Below are positions 18,595 to 25,927 of a stretch of 51,576 nucleotides of DNA, piece by piece. The stretch spans positions 1 through 51,576 of the forward strand of contig CAJTZO010000018.1 of NCBI GenBank assembly GCA_910583755.1, written 5' to 3'. The notes under the pieces are model-generated. The model was not told where the DNA came from and ran no database searches. It saw nothing but the letters and a program-made list of their open reading frames with translations. Source of the stretch: an uncultured Clostridia bacterium. Its GTDB lineage: Bacteria; Bacillota; Clostridia; Lachnospirales; Anaerotignaceae. The translations under genes and the position numbers were made by a program. Every line of letters starts with the position of its first letter. Position 1 is the first letter of the stretch.

Positions 18595-19623
18595 TTATAT
18601 ATTATCCGCCATAGAAAGAAGCAATTCTTTGGTTGTATCCCAACCGATACAAGCATCCGTAATGGATTTTCCATATACATGTCCATCTGTTTTTTGATTT
18701 CCTTCTTCAAGAAAGCTTTCAATCATAACACCTTTTACCATATTGTGTATCTCTTTATTAATTTTTCTATTATGAAGCACTTCTGCAACAATTCTTGGTT
18801 GTTCACTATATATTTTTTTAGAATTAGCATGGTTTGCATCTACCATTACACAAGGATTCACAAGTCCATGCTTTTGATAAAGTTCATGCACAAGTATCAT
18901 ATCTTCATAATGATAATTTGGAATATTTTGTCCATGTTTGTTAACAGAACCGCGTAGTATTGCATGTGCATAAGGATTCCCTGTAGTAGAAACTTCATGG
19001 TCACGATACATAAAGGTATGTCCAGATTGTGCTGCATGAATTGAATTGAGCATAACAGAATAATCGCCGCTTGTTGGATTTTTCATACCAACAGGCACAT
19101 CAATGCCACTGGAAACAAGACGATGTTGTTGATTTTCAACAGAGCGTGCTCCAATAGCAATATAAGAAAGCATATCATTAACATATAATAAATTTTCAGG
19201 ATAAAGCATTTCATCTGCCGCTGTCAAATGAGATTCCTCAATCGCTCGAATATGCATTTTTCTGAGTGCTACAATTCCCTTTAAGATATTAGCACCTTTT
19301 TCTGGGTCCGGCTGATGTAACATTCCTTTATAGCCTTCTCCTGTTGTCCTTGGCTTATTGGTATAAATACGAGGCACAAGAAACAGTTTTTCTTTTACTT
19401 CATCATTAATTTTTGCCAAGCGGGAAACATAATCACAAACAGCATCTTCATCACTTGCAGAACAAGGACCAATAACCACAATAAATTTGTCTTTTTTTCC
19501 CTCCAATATTTCTTTCATTTCTTCATCACGTTGTTTTTTGATGGCTTGTAACTTTGGAGACATTGCCACTTTTTCTAGCATTTCCTCTGGTGAGGGAATA
19601 TTTTGTATTACTTTGAAACTCAT
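18595..19623 (-). CDS. aroF: 3-deoxy-7-phosphoheptulonate synthase, class I
   Basis: DAHP synthase condenses phosphoenolpyruvate and erythrose 4-phosphate, the first step of the shikimate pathway. The 342-residue product matches the AroF/AroG/AroH type, with VVIGPCSA, the PRTTGEGYKG stretch, IGARSVENQQHR, GMKNPTSGD and the metal-binding VDANHANS. A TTG opens the frame at 19632, but AAAGGA ten bases ahead of the ATG at 19623 supports the ATG. It is divergent from the trpS leader. Which aromatic amino acid inhibits it cannot be read from the sequence. Confidence 0.95.
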   Translation of the reverse strand: MSFKVIQNIPSPEEMLEKVAMSPKLQAIKKQRDEEMKEILEGKKDKFIVVIGPCSASDEDAVCDYVSRLAKINDEVKEKLFLVPRIYTNKPRTTGEGYKGMLHQPDPEKGANILKGIVALRKMHIRAIEESHLTAADEMLYPENLLYVNDMLSYIAIGARSVENQQHRLVSSGIDVPVGMKNPTSGDYSVMLNSIHAAQSGHTFMYRDHEVSTTGNPYAHAILRGSVNKHGQNIPNYHYEDMILVHELYQKHGLVNPCVMVDANHANSKKIYSEQPRIVAEVLHNRKINKEIHNMVKGVMIESFLEEGNQKTDGHVYGKSITDACIGWDTTKELLLSMADNI

Positions 19624-19666
19624 ATTATACAAATCCTTTCACTTTTGCTTATTTATAATCTTTTCT

Positions 19667-19695
19667 ATCATAGTAAAAATTGTTCTATTTTGCAA
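19667..19695 (-). promoter_or_regulatory. Promoter of aroF
   Basis: On the minus strand TTGCAA (19690-19695), a 17-base spacer and TATGAT (19667-19672) give a leader of about 40 bases before aroF. Confidence 0.7.
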
Positions 19696-19735
19696 GTCAT
19701 TTTACTGGAATGCATAGTGCATGATAAATTTGATA

Positions 19736-19763
19736 TTGACAAATAGCAAAAAAGGATTAAAAT
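19736..19763 (+). promoter_or_regulatory. Promoter of the trpS T-box transcript
   Basis: Consensus TTGACA (19736-19741), 16 bases, TAAAAT (19758-19763). It lies just before the T-box leader. Confidence 0.7.
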
Positions 19764-19779
19764 AATAATAGAAAAAAGA

Positions 19780-20052
19780 AAAAGTGTTGACCAAGAGTAA
19801 GTACACAGTAAAGCTGCTTTCAGAAAGTTGGTGTTTGATGTGAACCAATACAGTTTTATTGTTGGAATGGACTTGTGAGCAGAAACAGAAATTCTTTTTT
19901 AGAATAGTATGTAACTCGGGTTCTCCCGTTATAGAGAGTATTGTATGATTGTACAACAAAAGTGGGTTATTTTGATAACCAATTGAGGTGGCACCACGTA
20001 ACAGAATTTACGTCCTCTACATATTTTTCGGAATATGTAGAGTTTTTTTTAT
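19780..20052 (+). ncRNA. T-box leader of trpS, tRNA-Trp specific
   Basis: The leader has the T-box sequence AGGTGGCACCACG (19985-19997). A terminator follows, with CCTCTACATAT pairing ATATGTAGAG and a T run ending near 20052. In stem I the GAATGGAC context presents TGG (19868-19870) as the specifier codon, which matches tryptophan. Uncharged tRNA-Trp should stabilise the antiterminator and allow trpS transcription. Confidence 0.9.
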
Positions 20053-20078
20053 TATTAGGAAAAAAGGAGAGAAAAACA

Positions 20079-21077
20079 ATGTCAGAACAAAAAAAAATTA
20101 TATTTAGTGGGATGCAGCCCTCGGGGCTAATTACATTAGGCAACTATTTAGGGGCGCTTAACAACTGGAGAAAATTACAAGATGAATATCATTGTTTATA
20201 TTGTATTGTAGACATGCATGCCATTACCATCCGTCAAGACCCTATCAAATTAAGAAAACAGACAAAAGAATTGTTACTACAATACTTAGCAGTAGGCTTA
20301 GACCCCAAAAAAAGTATTTTATATTATCAATCTCATGTACCACAGCATGCAGAACTTGGTTGGATATTAAATTGCTATACCTATATGGGAGAATTAAACA
20401 GAATGACCCAATTCAAAGAAAAATCCCTTTCCCATGCAGACAATATTAATGCTGGTCTATTTACCTATCCCGTTTTAATGGCAGCAGACATTTTATTATA
20501 TCAAACCGATTTGGTGCCTGTTGGAGAAGACCAAAGACAACATTTAGAAATCACAAGAGATATTGCATCTCGTTTTAATGGTATTTATGGTGATGTTTTT
20601 AAAATACCAGAAGCCTATATTGGAAAAGTTGGTGCTAGAATTATGGCATTGCAAGACCCAAACAGAAAAATGTCCAAATCAGATGAAAATAAAAATAATA
20701 CCATTGCTTTATTAGATGAACCAGCAGTCATTATGAATAAAATTAAAAGAGCTATGACAGACTCTGAAAATGAAGTACGTTACAGTGAAGACAAACCGGG
20801 AATCAGAAATTTGTTAGACATTTATTGTGCTGTTACAGGAGAAAGTATACAAGCAGCTGAAAAAGAGTTTGCAAATGCAGGTTATGGCACTTTTAAAAAG
20901 GCAGTAGGAGAAGCTGTTGTAGCAAACTTGGAACCAATTCAGCAAAAAGTGAAGGAATTAGAAAAAAATCAAGATTACATTAACGAAGTTATCAAAGAGG
21001 GAGCAGAAAAAGCATCTCATCTTGCGCAAAAAACCTTAAAAAAAGTACAGAAAAAAATCGGATTCACACTTTCTTGA
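20079..21077 (+). CDS. trpS: Tryptophanyl-tRNA synthetase
   Basis: This class I synthetase has 332 residues, with the HIGH-equivalent PSGLITLGNYLGA at about residues 14-26 and KMSKS near residue 197. The open frame runs upstream through the T-box leader (from 19941), but AAAGGAGAG at 20063-20071 fixes the start at the ATG at 20079. Expression should respond to tRNA-Trp charging through the leader at 19780-20052. A repeat arm overlaps the stop codon region. Confidence 0.96.
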   Translation: MSEQKKIIFSGMQPSGLITLGNYLGALNNWRKLQDEYHCLYCIVDMHAITIRQDPIKLRKQTKELLLQYLAVGLDPKKSILYYQSHVPQHAELGWILNCYTYMGELNRMTQFKEKSLSHADNINAGLFTYPVLMAADILLYQTDLVPVGEDQRQHLEITRDIASRFNGIYGDVFKIPEAYIGKVGARIMALQDPNRKMSKSDENKNNTIALLDEPAVIMNKIKRAMTDSENEVRYSEDKPGIRNLLDIYCAVTGESIQAAEKEFANAGYGTFKKAVGEAVVANLEPIQQKVKELEKNQDYINEVIKEGAEKASHLAQKTLKKVQKKIGFTLS

Positions 21078-21115
21078 CGCTTTCTTGAAAGAAAGCTTAG
21101 CAAAGAACTTTTGTG
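21074..21115 (-). repeat. Repeat fragment after trpS
   Basis: The inverted arms CTTTCTTGAAAGAAAG plus AGCAAAGAAC match, in reverse orientation, the end of the 128-bp tandem block at 45505-45540 and the central part of the dispersed repeat family. Confidence 0.7.
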
Positions 21116-21221
21116 CGAAACTAACGTTTTACTACTGCACAAGGGAGCAGAATAACTATTGCAGTGGAACAACAACAGAACACCAGCAGTTTAGAATCCA
21201 TTCTATTTGAGGGGAACTCAT

Positions 21222-21503
21222 ATGATTATGACATACGATTTTATACAAACAGCGAAATATAACAAAATATTTCGTTCTCAAATTGATAAGGCTCTTGTAA
21301 GCAATTCTAAAACTGAAATTTATACCAATATGCATAAATTAACTTTTTTACCTGCATCACAGGTAGTTATTATCACAGCTAAATCAGATACAAGTGCTTT
21401 CAGGTATAAAATTGTTCCTAAAAAAATCACTTATCAAGCATTAACAAAAATGCTTGATGGTAAATGGGACAGTATTGTCCCTGGTGATATTACAGATTTA
21501 TGA
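21222..21503 (+). CDS. Small protein of unknown function, 93 residues
   Basis: I do not recognise this protein. It is soluble-looking and basic, has no signal peptide or membrane segment, and contains an aromatic-rich start (MIMTYDFIQTAKYNKIF). GAGGGG seven bases before the ATG at 21222 is a real ribosome binding site. The frame opens upstream at a TTG at 21207 that lies before that site. It stands alone between two repeat copies, after trpS and before rtcB. Confidence 0.65.
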   Translation: MIMTYDFIQTAKYNKIFRSQIDKALVSNSKTEIYTNMHKLTFLPASQVVIITAKSDTSAFRYKIVPKKITYQALTKMLDGKWDSIVPGDITDL

Positions 21504-21570
21504 TAACCTTAAGAGTTTTTATATTTTAAAATTGATACAATAGAAATATTTTGAAAATATTTCTGAACAT

Positions 21571-21774
21571 AGAGTCTTTTTTTGTGGGTTTCACCCACAC
21601 CCACCAACTTTTTTTTAAAAAGTTGGACAAAAAACTTTCCTGGAAAAACTAGCGTTTTTCCTTATAAAATTAATCTTTTTAGCGAAACGTTAGTTTTGCC
21701 TTAAAGTTCTTTGGTTCTTTCTTTCAAGAAAGAAGTAGGAGTTTGAGGGCTAGCCCTCAAGGTTTTTTGACAAG
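21571..21774 (+). repeat. Dispersed intergenic repeat, full-length copy 3
   Basis: This is the reference copy. In order it has GTGGGTTTCACCCAC, a CCAACTTTTT/AAAAAGTTGG hairpin, GGAAAAACTAGCGTTTTTCC, AGCGAAACGTTAGTTTTGC, TTTCTTTCAAGAAAGAA and GAGGGCTAGCCCTC, ending CAAGGTTTTTTGACA. All are inverted repeats, so the RNA or single strand would fold into five or six hairpins. It is followed by a further hairpin with TTTTTGATAAAACT arms (21778-21808). Confidence 0.88.
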
Positions 21775-21845
21775 CTGAATTTTTGATAAAACTATTAAGT
21801 TTTATCAAAAACAGACGATAATATTAAAAAGAATAGTGTGACATC

Positions 21846-21897
21846 GGGCTTATTGGAAGAAGTACAAAGGTACTTTCTTTCAGTAAGCCTTTTTTTG
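21846..21897 (+). terminator. Strong hairpin with T run just before rtcB
   Basis: GGCTTATTGGAAGAAGTAC (from 21847) pairs with GTACTTTCTTTCAGTAAGCC (ending 21889) around AAAG, followed by TTTTTTTG. It is a typical intrinsic terminator, only about 20 bases before the rtcB start. It may end upstream transcripts or attenuate rtcB. Confidence 0.8.
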
Positions 21898-21917
21898 TGC
21901 AGAAAGGAGCTAAAAAA

Positions 21918-23114
21918 ATGAAAATTATAGGAAAAGAAAATGAAGCAATTGTATACGGTGAAATAATTGAGGAATCTGCTATAGAGCAAATAAAAATGTT
22001 ATGTGACCAAACATTTTCTAAAAATAGTAAAATAAGAATTATGCCAGATGTTCATACTGGTGCAGGTTGCACCATTGGCATGACTATGACAATTACAGAT
22101 AAAATTGTACCAAATATTGTAGGGGTAGATATTGGCTGTGGTATGTATACTGTTTGCTTAGGAAAGCAAGGAATTGATTTGGAAAAATTAGATGAAGTAG
22201 TACATACTATTCCCGCTGGTAAACAGGTTTGGGAAGGTAAACAAAAAAAATTTGATTTAACCATATTAAATTGCTATCGAAACTTAAAAGACACCAAACG
22301 AATAGGTAAAAGCATGGGGACACTTGGGGGTGGAAACCATTTTATAGAAATTGATAAGACAGTAGATGGTACACAATACATGGTAATCCATACCGGAAGC
22401 CGTAACTTAGGAAAACAAGTTGCAACTTATTATCAAGATATTGCAATTGATTTACAAAGAGGAAAAGAAGAATATTTCAAGCAAAGAAAAGAAATGATAG
22501 CACAATATAAAGAACAAGGAAAACGAAAGGAATTAAAAGAAGAACTAAAAAAAATTACGTGGACACCAAAACCCTTAGAAATTCCAGAAGAATTATGTTT
22601 TTTATATGGGGAATATATGGAGCAATATTTGCAAGATGTAGCACTTTGTCAACAATTTGCAAGAGAAAACAGAGAATTAATTGCGGAGAAAATCATACAA
22701 AAAATGGAGTGGGAAACTTCAGAAGCATTTCATACAGAACATAATTATATTGATATTCACGAAAAAATCGTTAGAAAAGGAGCTATTTCTGCAAAAAAAG
22801 GAGAAAAGGTTTTAATTCCTATTAATATGAGAGATGGTAGTATTTTAGCAGTTGGAAAAGGAAATGAAGCATGGAATCATTCTGCACCACATGGCGCAGG
22901 CAGACTTTTCAGCAGAGGAGAGGCAAAAAAACGTTTTACTTTAGAAGAATATCAAAAGGAAATGGAAGGAATTTATACCACTTCTGTAACGGAAAAAACA
23001 TTAGATGAGTCTCCTATGGCTTATAAAAAACTAGAGGATATTATTAACGTCATAGGGGAAACAGTAGAAGTTTTGGAAGTTATGAAACCGATTTATAATT
23101 TTAAAGCAGAATGA
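21918..23114 (+). CDS. rtcB: RtcB-family RNA-splicing ligase
   Basis: RtcB joins RNA 2',3'-cyclic phosphate or 3'-phosphate ends to 5'-OH ends using GTP and Mn2+. The 398-residue protein has the metal ligands in MPDVHTGAG and the catalytic cysteine in VDIGCGMYT. It also has LGGGNHFIEI, HTGSRNLG and the histidine that receives GMP in SAPHGAGRLFSR. The frame opens with a GTG at 21897 inside the hairpin tail. AAAGGAG eight bases before the ATG at 21918 gives the start. Another RNA-end enzyme, KptA, lies 660 bases downstream. Confidence 0.94.
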   Translation: MKIIGKENEAIVYGEIIEESAIEQIKMLCDQTFSKNSKIRIMPDVHTGAGCTIGMTMTITDKIVPNIVGVDIGCGMYTVCLGKQGIDLEKLDEVVHTIPAGKQVWEGKQKKFDLTILNCYRNLKDTKRIGKSMGTLGGGNHFIEIDKTVDGTQYMVIHTGSRNLGKQVATYYQDIAIDLQRGKEEYFKQRKEMIAQYKEQGKRKELKEELKKITWTPKPLEIPEELCFLYGEYMEQYLQDVALCQQFARENRELIAEKIIQKMEWETSEAFHTEHNYIDIHEKIVRKGAISAKKGEKVLIPINMRDGSILAVGKGNEAWNHSAPHGAGRLFSRGEAKKRFTLEEYQKEMEGIYTTSVTEKTLDESPMAYKKLEDIINVIGETVEVLEVMKPIYNFKAE

Positions 23115-23116
23115 TA

Positions 23117-23145
23117 TTGCAAAAAAAGAAATAATATTGTATAAT
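23117..23145 (+). promoter_or_regulatory. Promoter of the queT riboswitch transcript
   Basis: TTGCAA (23117-23122), exactly 17 bases, TATAAT (23140-23145). It starts three bases after the rtcB stop, so queT is transcribed on its own from about 23152. Confidence 0.8.
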
Positions 23146-23165
23146 AAAAAGTGTTTCTAAATAAT

Positions 23166-23207
23166 GAGATGTTCCTTGCATAACCATCTCTATAAAAAAC
23201 AGGGAGG
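23166..23207 (+). ncRNA. preQ1-I riboswitch controlling queT translation
   Basis: GAGATG (23166-23171) pairs perfectly with CATCTC (23185-23190). The loop sequence TCCTTG (23173-23178) can pair with CAGGGA (23200-23205) beyond the A-rich TATAAAAAA linker, giving the H-type pseudoknot of the class. The 3' strand of that pseudoknot overlaps the Shine-Dalgarno GGGAGG, so preQ1 binding should block translation of queT. Confidence 0.88.
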
Positions 23208-23215
23208 ATTTTAAA

Positions 23216-23713
23216 ATGAAAGTAGAATCAAAAAGAAAAATTACTACAAAAATGGTGGCATATACAGCCATTGTTGCAGCAGTATATGCTGTCACAACAC
23301 TTGCAATTGCACCATTAAGCTTTGGAGCAATTCAGCTTCGTTTTTCAGAAGTGCTTGTATTACTAGCATTTCTTGATGCAGGATTTGCGCCAGGGTTGAT
23401 ATTAGGCTGTGTTATTGCAAATGCATTTAGCCCTATGGGAATGGTAGATGTTGTCTTTGGTACTGCTTGTACCACAGCCGCATTAATTGGCATTACAAAG
23501 TCAAAAAATCTTTTTGTAGCAACATTATGGCCTACCATTTGCAATGCTTTTATTGGAGTAGAATTGTATCTTGTACTGGATTTACCTTTGTTATTTTCTA
23601 TGGCAACGGTAGCACTGGGAGAATTTGCAGTTGTTACTTGTATTGGTTATCCTTTATTTAAAAAAATAATAAGTCATGAAAAATTGGTAGAACAGTTAAA
23701 AATAAATGTATAA
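23216..23713 (+). CDS. queT: QueT-family queuosine precursor transporter
   Basis: QueT proteins are the substrate-binding S components of energy-coupling-factor transporters and take up queuosine precursors such as preQ1. The 165-residue protein has five to six hydrophobic helices. It contains the family blocks IQLRFSEVLVLLAFLDAGFAPGL, split here by helix boundaries, and IANAFSPMGMVDVVFGT. The preQ1-I riboswitch directly ahead of it supports the substrate. It has its own promoter and is closed by the terminator at 23721. Confidence 0.92.
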   Translation: MKVESKRKITTKMVAYTAIVAAVYAVTTLAIAPLSFGAIQLRFSEVLVLLAFLDAGFAPGLILGCVIANAFSPMGMVDVVFGTACTTAALIGITKSKNLFVATLWPTICNAFIGVELYLVLDLPLLFSMATVALGEFAVVTCIGYPLFKKIISHEKLVEQLKINV

Positions 23714-23720
23714 TGCAATG

Positions 23721-23756
23721 AAGGAACTTGTGGAAATAGAGCAAGTTCTTTTTACT
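23721..23756 (+). terminator. Terminator of queT
   Basis: AAGGAACTTG (23721-23730) pairs with CAAGTTCTTT (23742-23751), followed by TTACTTTCT. It separates queT from kptA, although kptA begins only 17 bases later and may depend on read-through. Confidence 0.75.
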
Positions 23757-23772
23757 TTCTAGGAGGAAAAAA

Positions 23773-24312
23773 ATGAAAAAAGAAGAAAATCTTGGGCGTT
23801 TTATTAGTATGGTATTAAGACACAAACCAGAAAGTATTGGAATTACTTTAGATGAACATGGCTGGGCAGATGTGGAAGCATTGATAAAAGCGATGAATGC
23901 ACATGGAAAATATATTAACAAGGTAATGCTAGAAAAAATTGTAGCAGAAAATGATAAAAAAAGATATTCTTTTGATGAAAATCATAGCAAAATTAGAGCA
24001 AATCAAGGACATTCCATTGCTGTTAATTTAGAATTAGAAAAAAAGATACCACCAGAAATATTATATCATGGAACAGCAACCCATTTTTTAGAGAGTATAC
24101 AAAAGAGTGGATTATTAAAAATGGGAAGACAATATGTACATTTATCAAAAGATGTGCAAACTGCAACCAAGGTAGGGCAAAGACATGGAAAAGTAATTGT
24201 ATTAAAAGTGGACACCAAAAAAATGATACAGGATGGTTATGATTTTTATTTATCTAAAAATGGTGTCTGGCTTTGTGACACAGTGCCACCACAATACTTA
24301 TTAGAACTTTGA
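23773..24312 (+). CDS. kptA: RNA 2'-phosphotransferase, KptA/Tpt1 family
   Basis: Tpt1/KptA enzymes transfer an internal RNA 2'-phosphate to NAD+, forming ADP-ribose 1'',2''-cyclic phosphate. The 179-residue protein has the N-terminal catalytic R16-H17 in VLRHKPE, IRANQGHS for the second conserved arginine, YHGT for NAD binding, and LSKD with the later arginine in GQRHGK. AGGAGG lies six bases before the ATG. The role in bacteria is uncertain, and being close to rtcB suggests RNA end repair. Confidence 0.93.
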   Translation: MKKEENLGRFISMVLRHKPESIGITLDEHGWADVEALIKAMNAHGKYINKVMLEKIVAENDKKRYSFDENHSKIRANQGHSIAVNLELEKKIPPEILYHGTATHFLESIQKSGLLKMGRQYVHLSKDVQTATKVGQRHGKVIVLKVDTKKMIQDGYDFYLSKNGVWLCDTVPPQYLLEL

Positions 24313-24334
24313 GAGTGTTTCTATCAAACTCTCA

Positions 24335-24450
24335 CTTCTTTCTTGAAAGAAGCAAAGAACTTTTAGCGAAAATGGTGTTTCTTTAAAAAGGATTGATTTT
24401 ATAAGGAAACACGCTAGTTTCACCCACAAAAAAAGACTTTATTAACAAAC
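24335..24450 (-). repeat. Dispersed intergenic repeat, degenerate copy 4
   Basis: In reverse orientation it retains CTTTCTTGAAAG, AGCAAAGAACTTTTAGCG, GATTTTATAAGGAAACACGCTAGT and CACCCACAAAAAAAGACTTTATTAAC. The hairpins between GCTAGTTT and CACCCAC are deleted. Confidence 0.75.
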
Positions 24451-24451
24451 T

Positions 24452-24485
24452 AACCTTGAGGACAAAGTCCTCAAGGTTTTAATTT
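24452..24485. terminator. Terminator between kptA and bglA
   Basis: AACCTTGAGGAC (24452-24463) pairs perfectly with GTCCTCAAGGTT (24467-24478) around AAA, followed by TTAATTTTT on the plus strand. It probably serves the convergent bglA as well. Confidence 0.88.
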
Positions 24486-25907
24486 TTACAATTCTTCTCC
24501 ATTTGTTGCAATTACTTTTTGATACCATGCAAAAGATTTCTTTTTTGTTCTTTTTAAAGTACCCTTTCCTTCATTATCTAAGTCCACATAAATAAATCCA
24601 TATCTTTTTTTCATTTCTCCAGAACTTGCACTTACTAGGTCAATGCAACCCCAAGCTGTATAACCCATTAAATCTACACCATCTATTTCAACCGCATCTT
24701 TCATTGCTTTGATATGGTCACGGTGGTAATTGATGCGATAATCATCATCAATACTACCATCTTCTTTTGGAATGTCCATAGCACCTAACCCATTTTCCAC
24801 TACAAACAAAGGTTTTCTATATCTATCATACACCTGATTTAAGGTGATACGAAATCCTAATGGGTCAATCGACCATCCCCAATCACTACATTTCAAATAT
24901 GGATTTTTTGCTGAAGCAAATAGATTCCCTTTACCAATTTCTTGTTTTTGGTCAACATCAACGCATCTTGTGTTATAGTAAGAAAAAGAAACAAAATCCA
25001 CCGTATTTTCCGCCAACAATTTTAAATCATCTTTTTCCATAACAGGCATACAATGTTCTCTTTCCATCATTTTCAAACCATAGCTAGGATAGCTTCCTTG
25101 TACTTGTACATCCACAAAAAGATATTCCTTTCTATCAGTACAAAGTGCTTCCCAAATATTTTCTGGTTTACAGTTATAAGGATAGGTACTACCTGCCGCA
25201 AACATACAGCCTATTTTATTATGACTATCAATTTCATGTGCTATTTTCGTTGCAAGTGCGCTTGCAACCAGTTCATGGTGCGCTGCCTGATATTTAACTA
25301 CTTTTTCGTTTTCTCCTTCTTCAAAACAAATACCAGCTCCCATAAAAGGCGCATGTAATATCATATTAATTTCATTAAATGTTAGCCAATATTTGACAAG
25401 TCCTTTAAATCTTGTAAATAAGGTACGGCATAAATTTTCATAAAATCCTATCATTTTACGATTTCTCCAACCGCCATATGTTTTAATTAAATGCATAGGA
25501 CAATCAAAATGTACAATCGTTACAAGTGGTTCTATACCATATTTATGGCATTCTTGAAACAAAGACTCATAAAAAGCTAACCCTTTTTCATTTGGTGTTG
25601 TTTCGTCACCATTTGGGAAAATTCTGCTCCAAGCAATGCTCAAACGATATACTTTGAACCCCATTTCTGCAAATAGTTTAATATCTTCTTTATAATGATG
25701 GTACATATCAATCCCTAATTTTGCAGGATATTCATAACCTGATAAAAAATCATACATTTTCATTTTTCCAGAAATGACCTTTCCCCTATCTTCTCCTTTA
25801 GGGCAAACATCAACATTTGCCAAACCTCTGCCATCCGCATCAAAACCCCCCTCGCATTGATTTGCTGCAGTTGCACCACCCCACAAAAATCCCTTTGGAA
25901 ATCCCAT
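24486..25907 (-). CDS. bglA: 6-phospho-beta-glucosidase, GH1
   Basis: The enzyme splits phosphorylated beta-glucosides such as cellobiose, salicin or arbutin phosphates delivered by the PTS. The 473-residue GH1 protein has the acid/base E179 in TFNEI and the nucleophile E371 in VVENGLG. The phosphate-binding SSGEMKKRYGF loop marks the 6-phospho group. An AAGGAGGAG site precedes the ATG. It is the last gene of the licT-bglP-bglA operon and starts 20 bases after bglP. Confidence 0.95.
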   Translation of the reverse strand: MGFPKGFLWGGATAANQCEGGFDADGRGLANVDVCPKGEDRGKVISGKMKMYDFLSGYEYPAKLGIDMYHHYKEDIKLFAEMGFKVYRLSIAWSRIFPNGDETTPNEKGLAFYESLFQECHKYGIEPLVTIVHFDCPMHLIKTYGGWRNRKMIGFYENLCRTLFTRFKGLVKYWLTFNEINMILHAPFMGAGICFEEGENEKVVKYQAAHHELVASALATKIAHEIDSHNKIGCMFAAGSTYPYNCKPENIWEALCTDRKEYLFVDVQVQGSYPSYGLKMMEREHCMPVMEKDDLKLLAENTVDFVSFSYYNTRCVDVDQKQEIGKGNLFASAKNPYLKCSDWGWSIDPLGFRITLNQVYDRYRKPLFVVENGLGAMDIPKEDGSIDDDYRINYHRDHIKAMKDAVEIDGVDLMGYTAWGCIDLVSASSGEMKKRYGFIYVDLDNEGKGTLKRTKKKSFAWYQKVIATNGEEL

Positions 25908-25927
25908 AGTATTCTCCTCCTTTTTGA

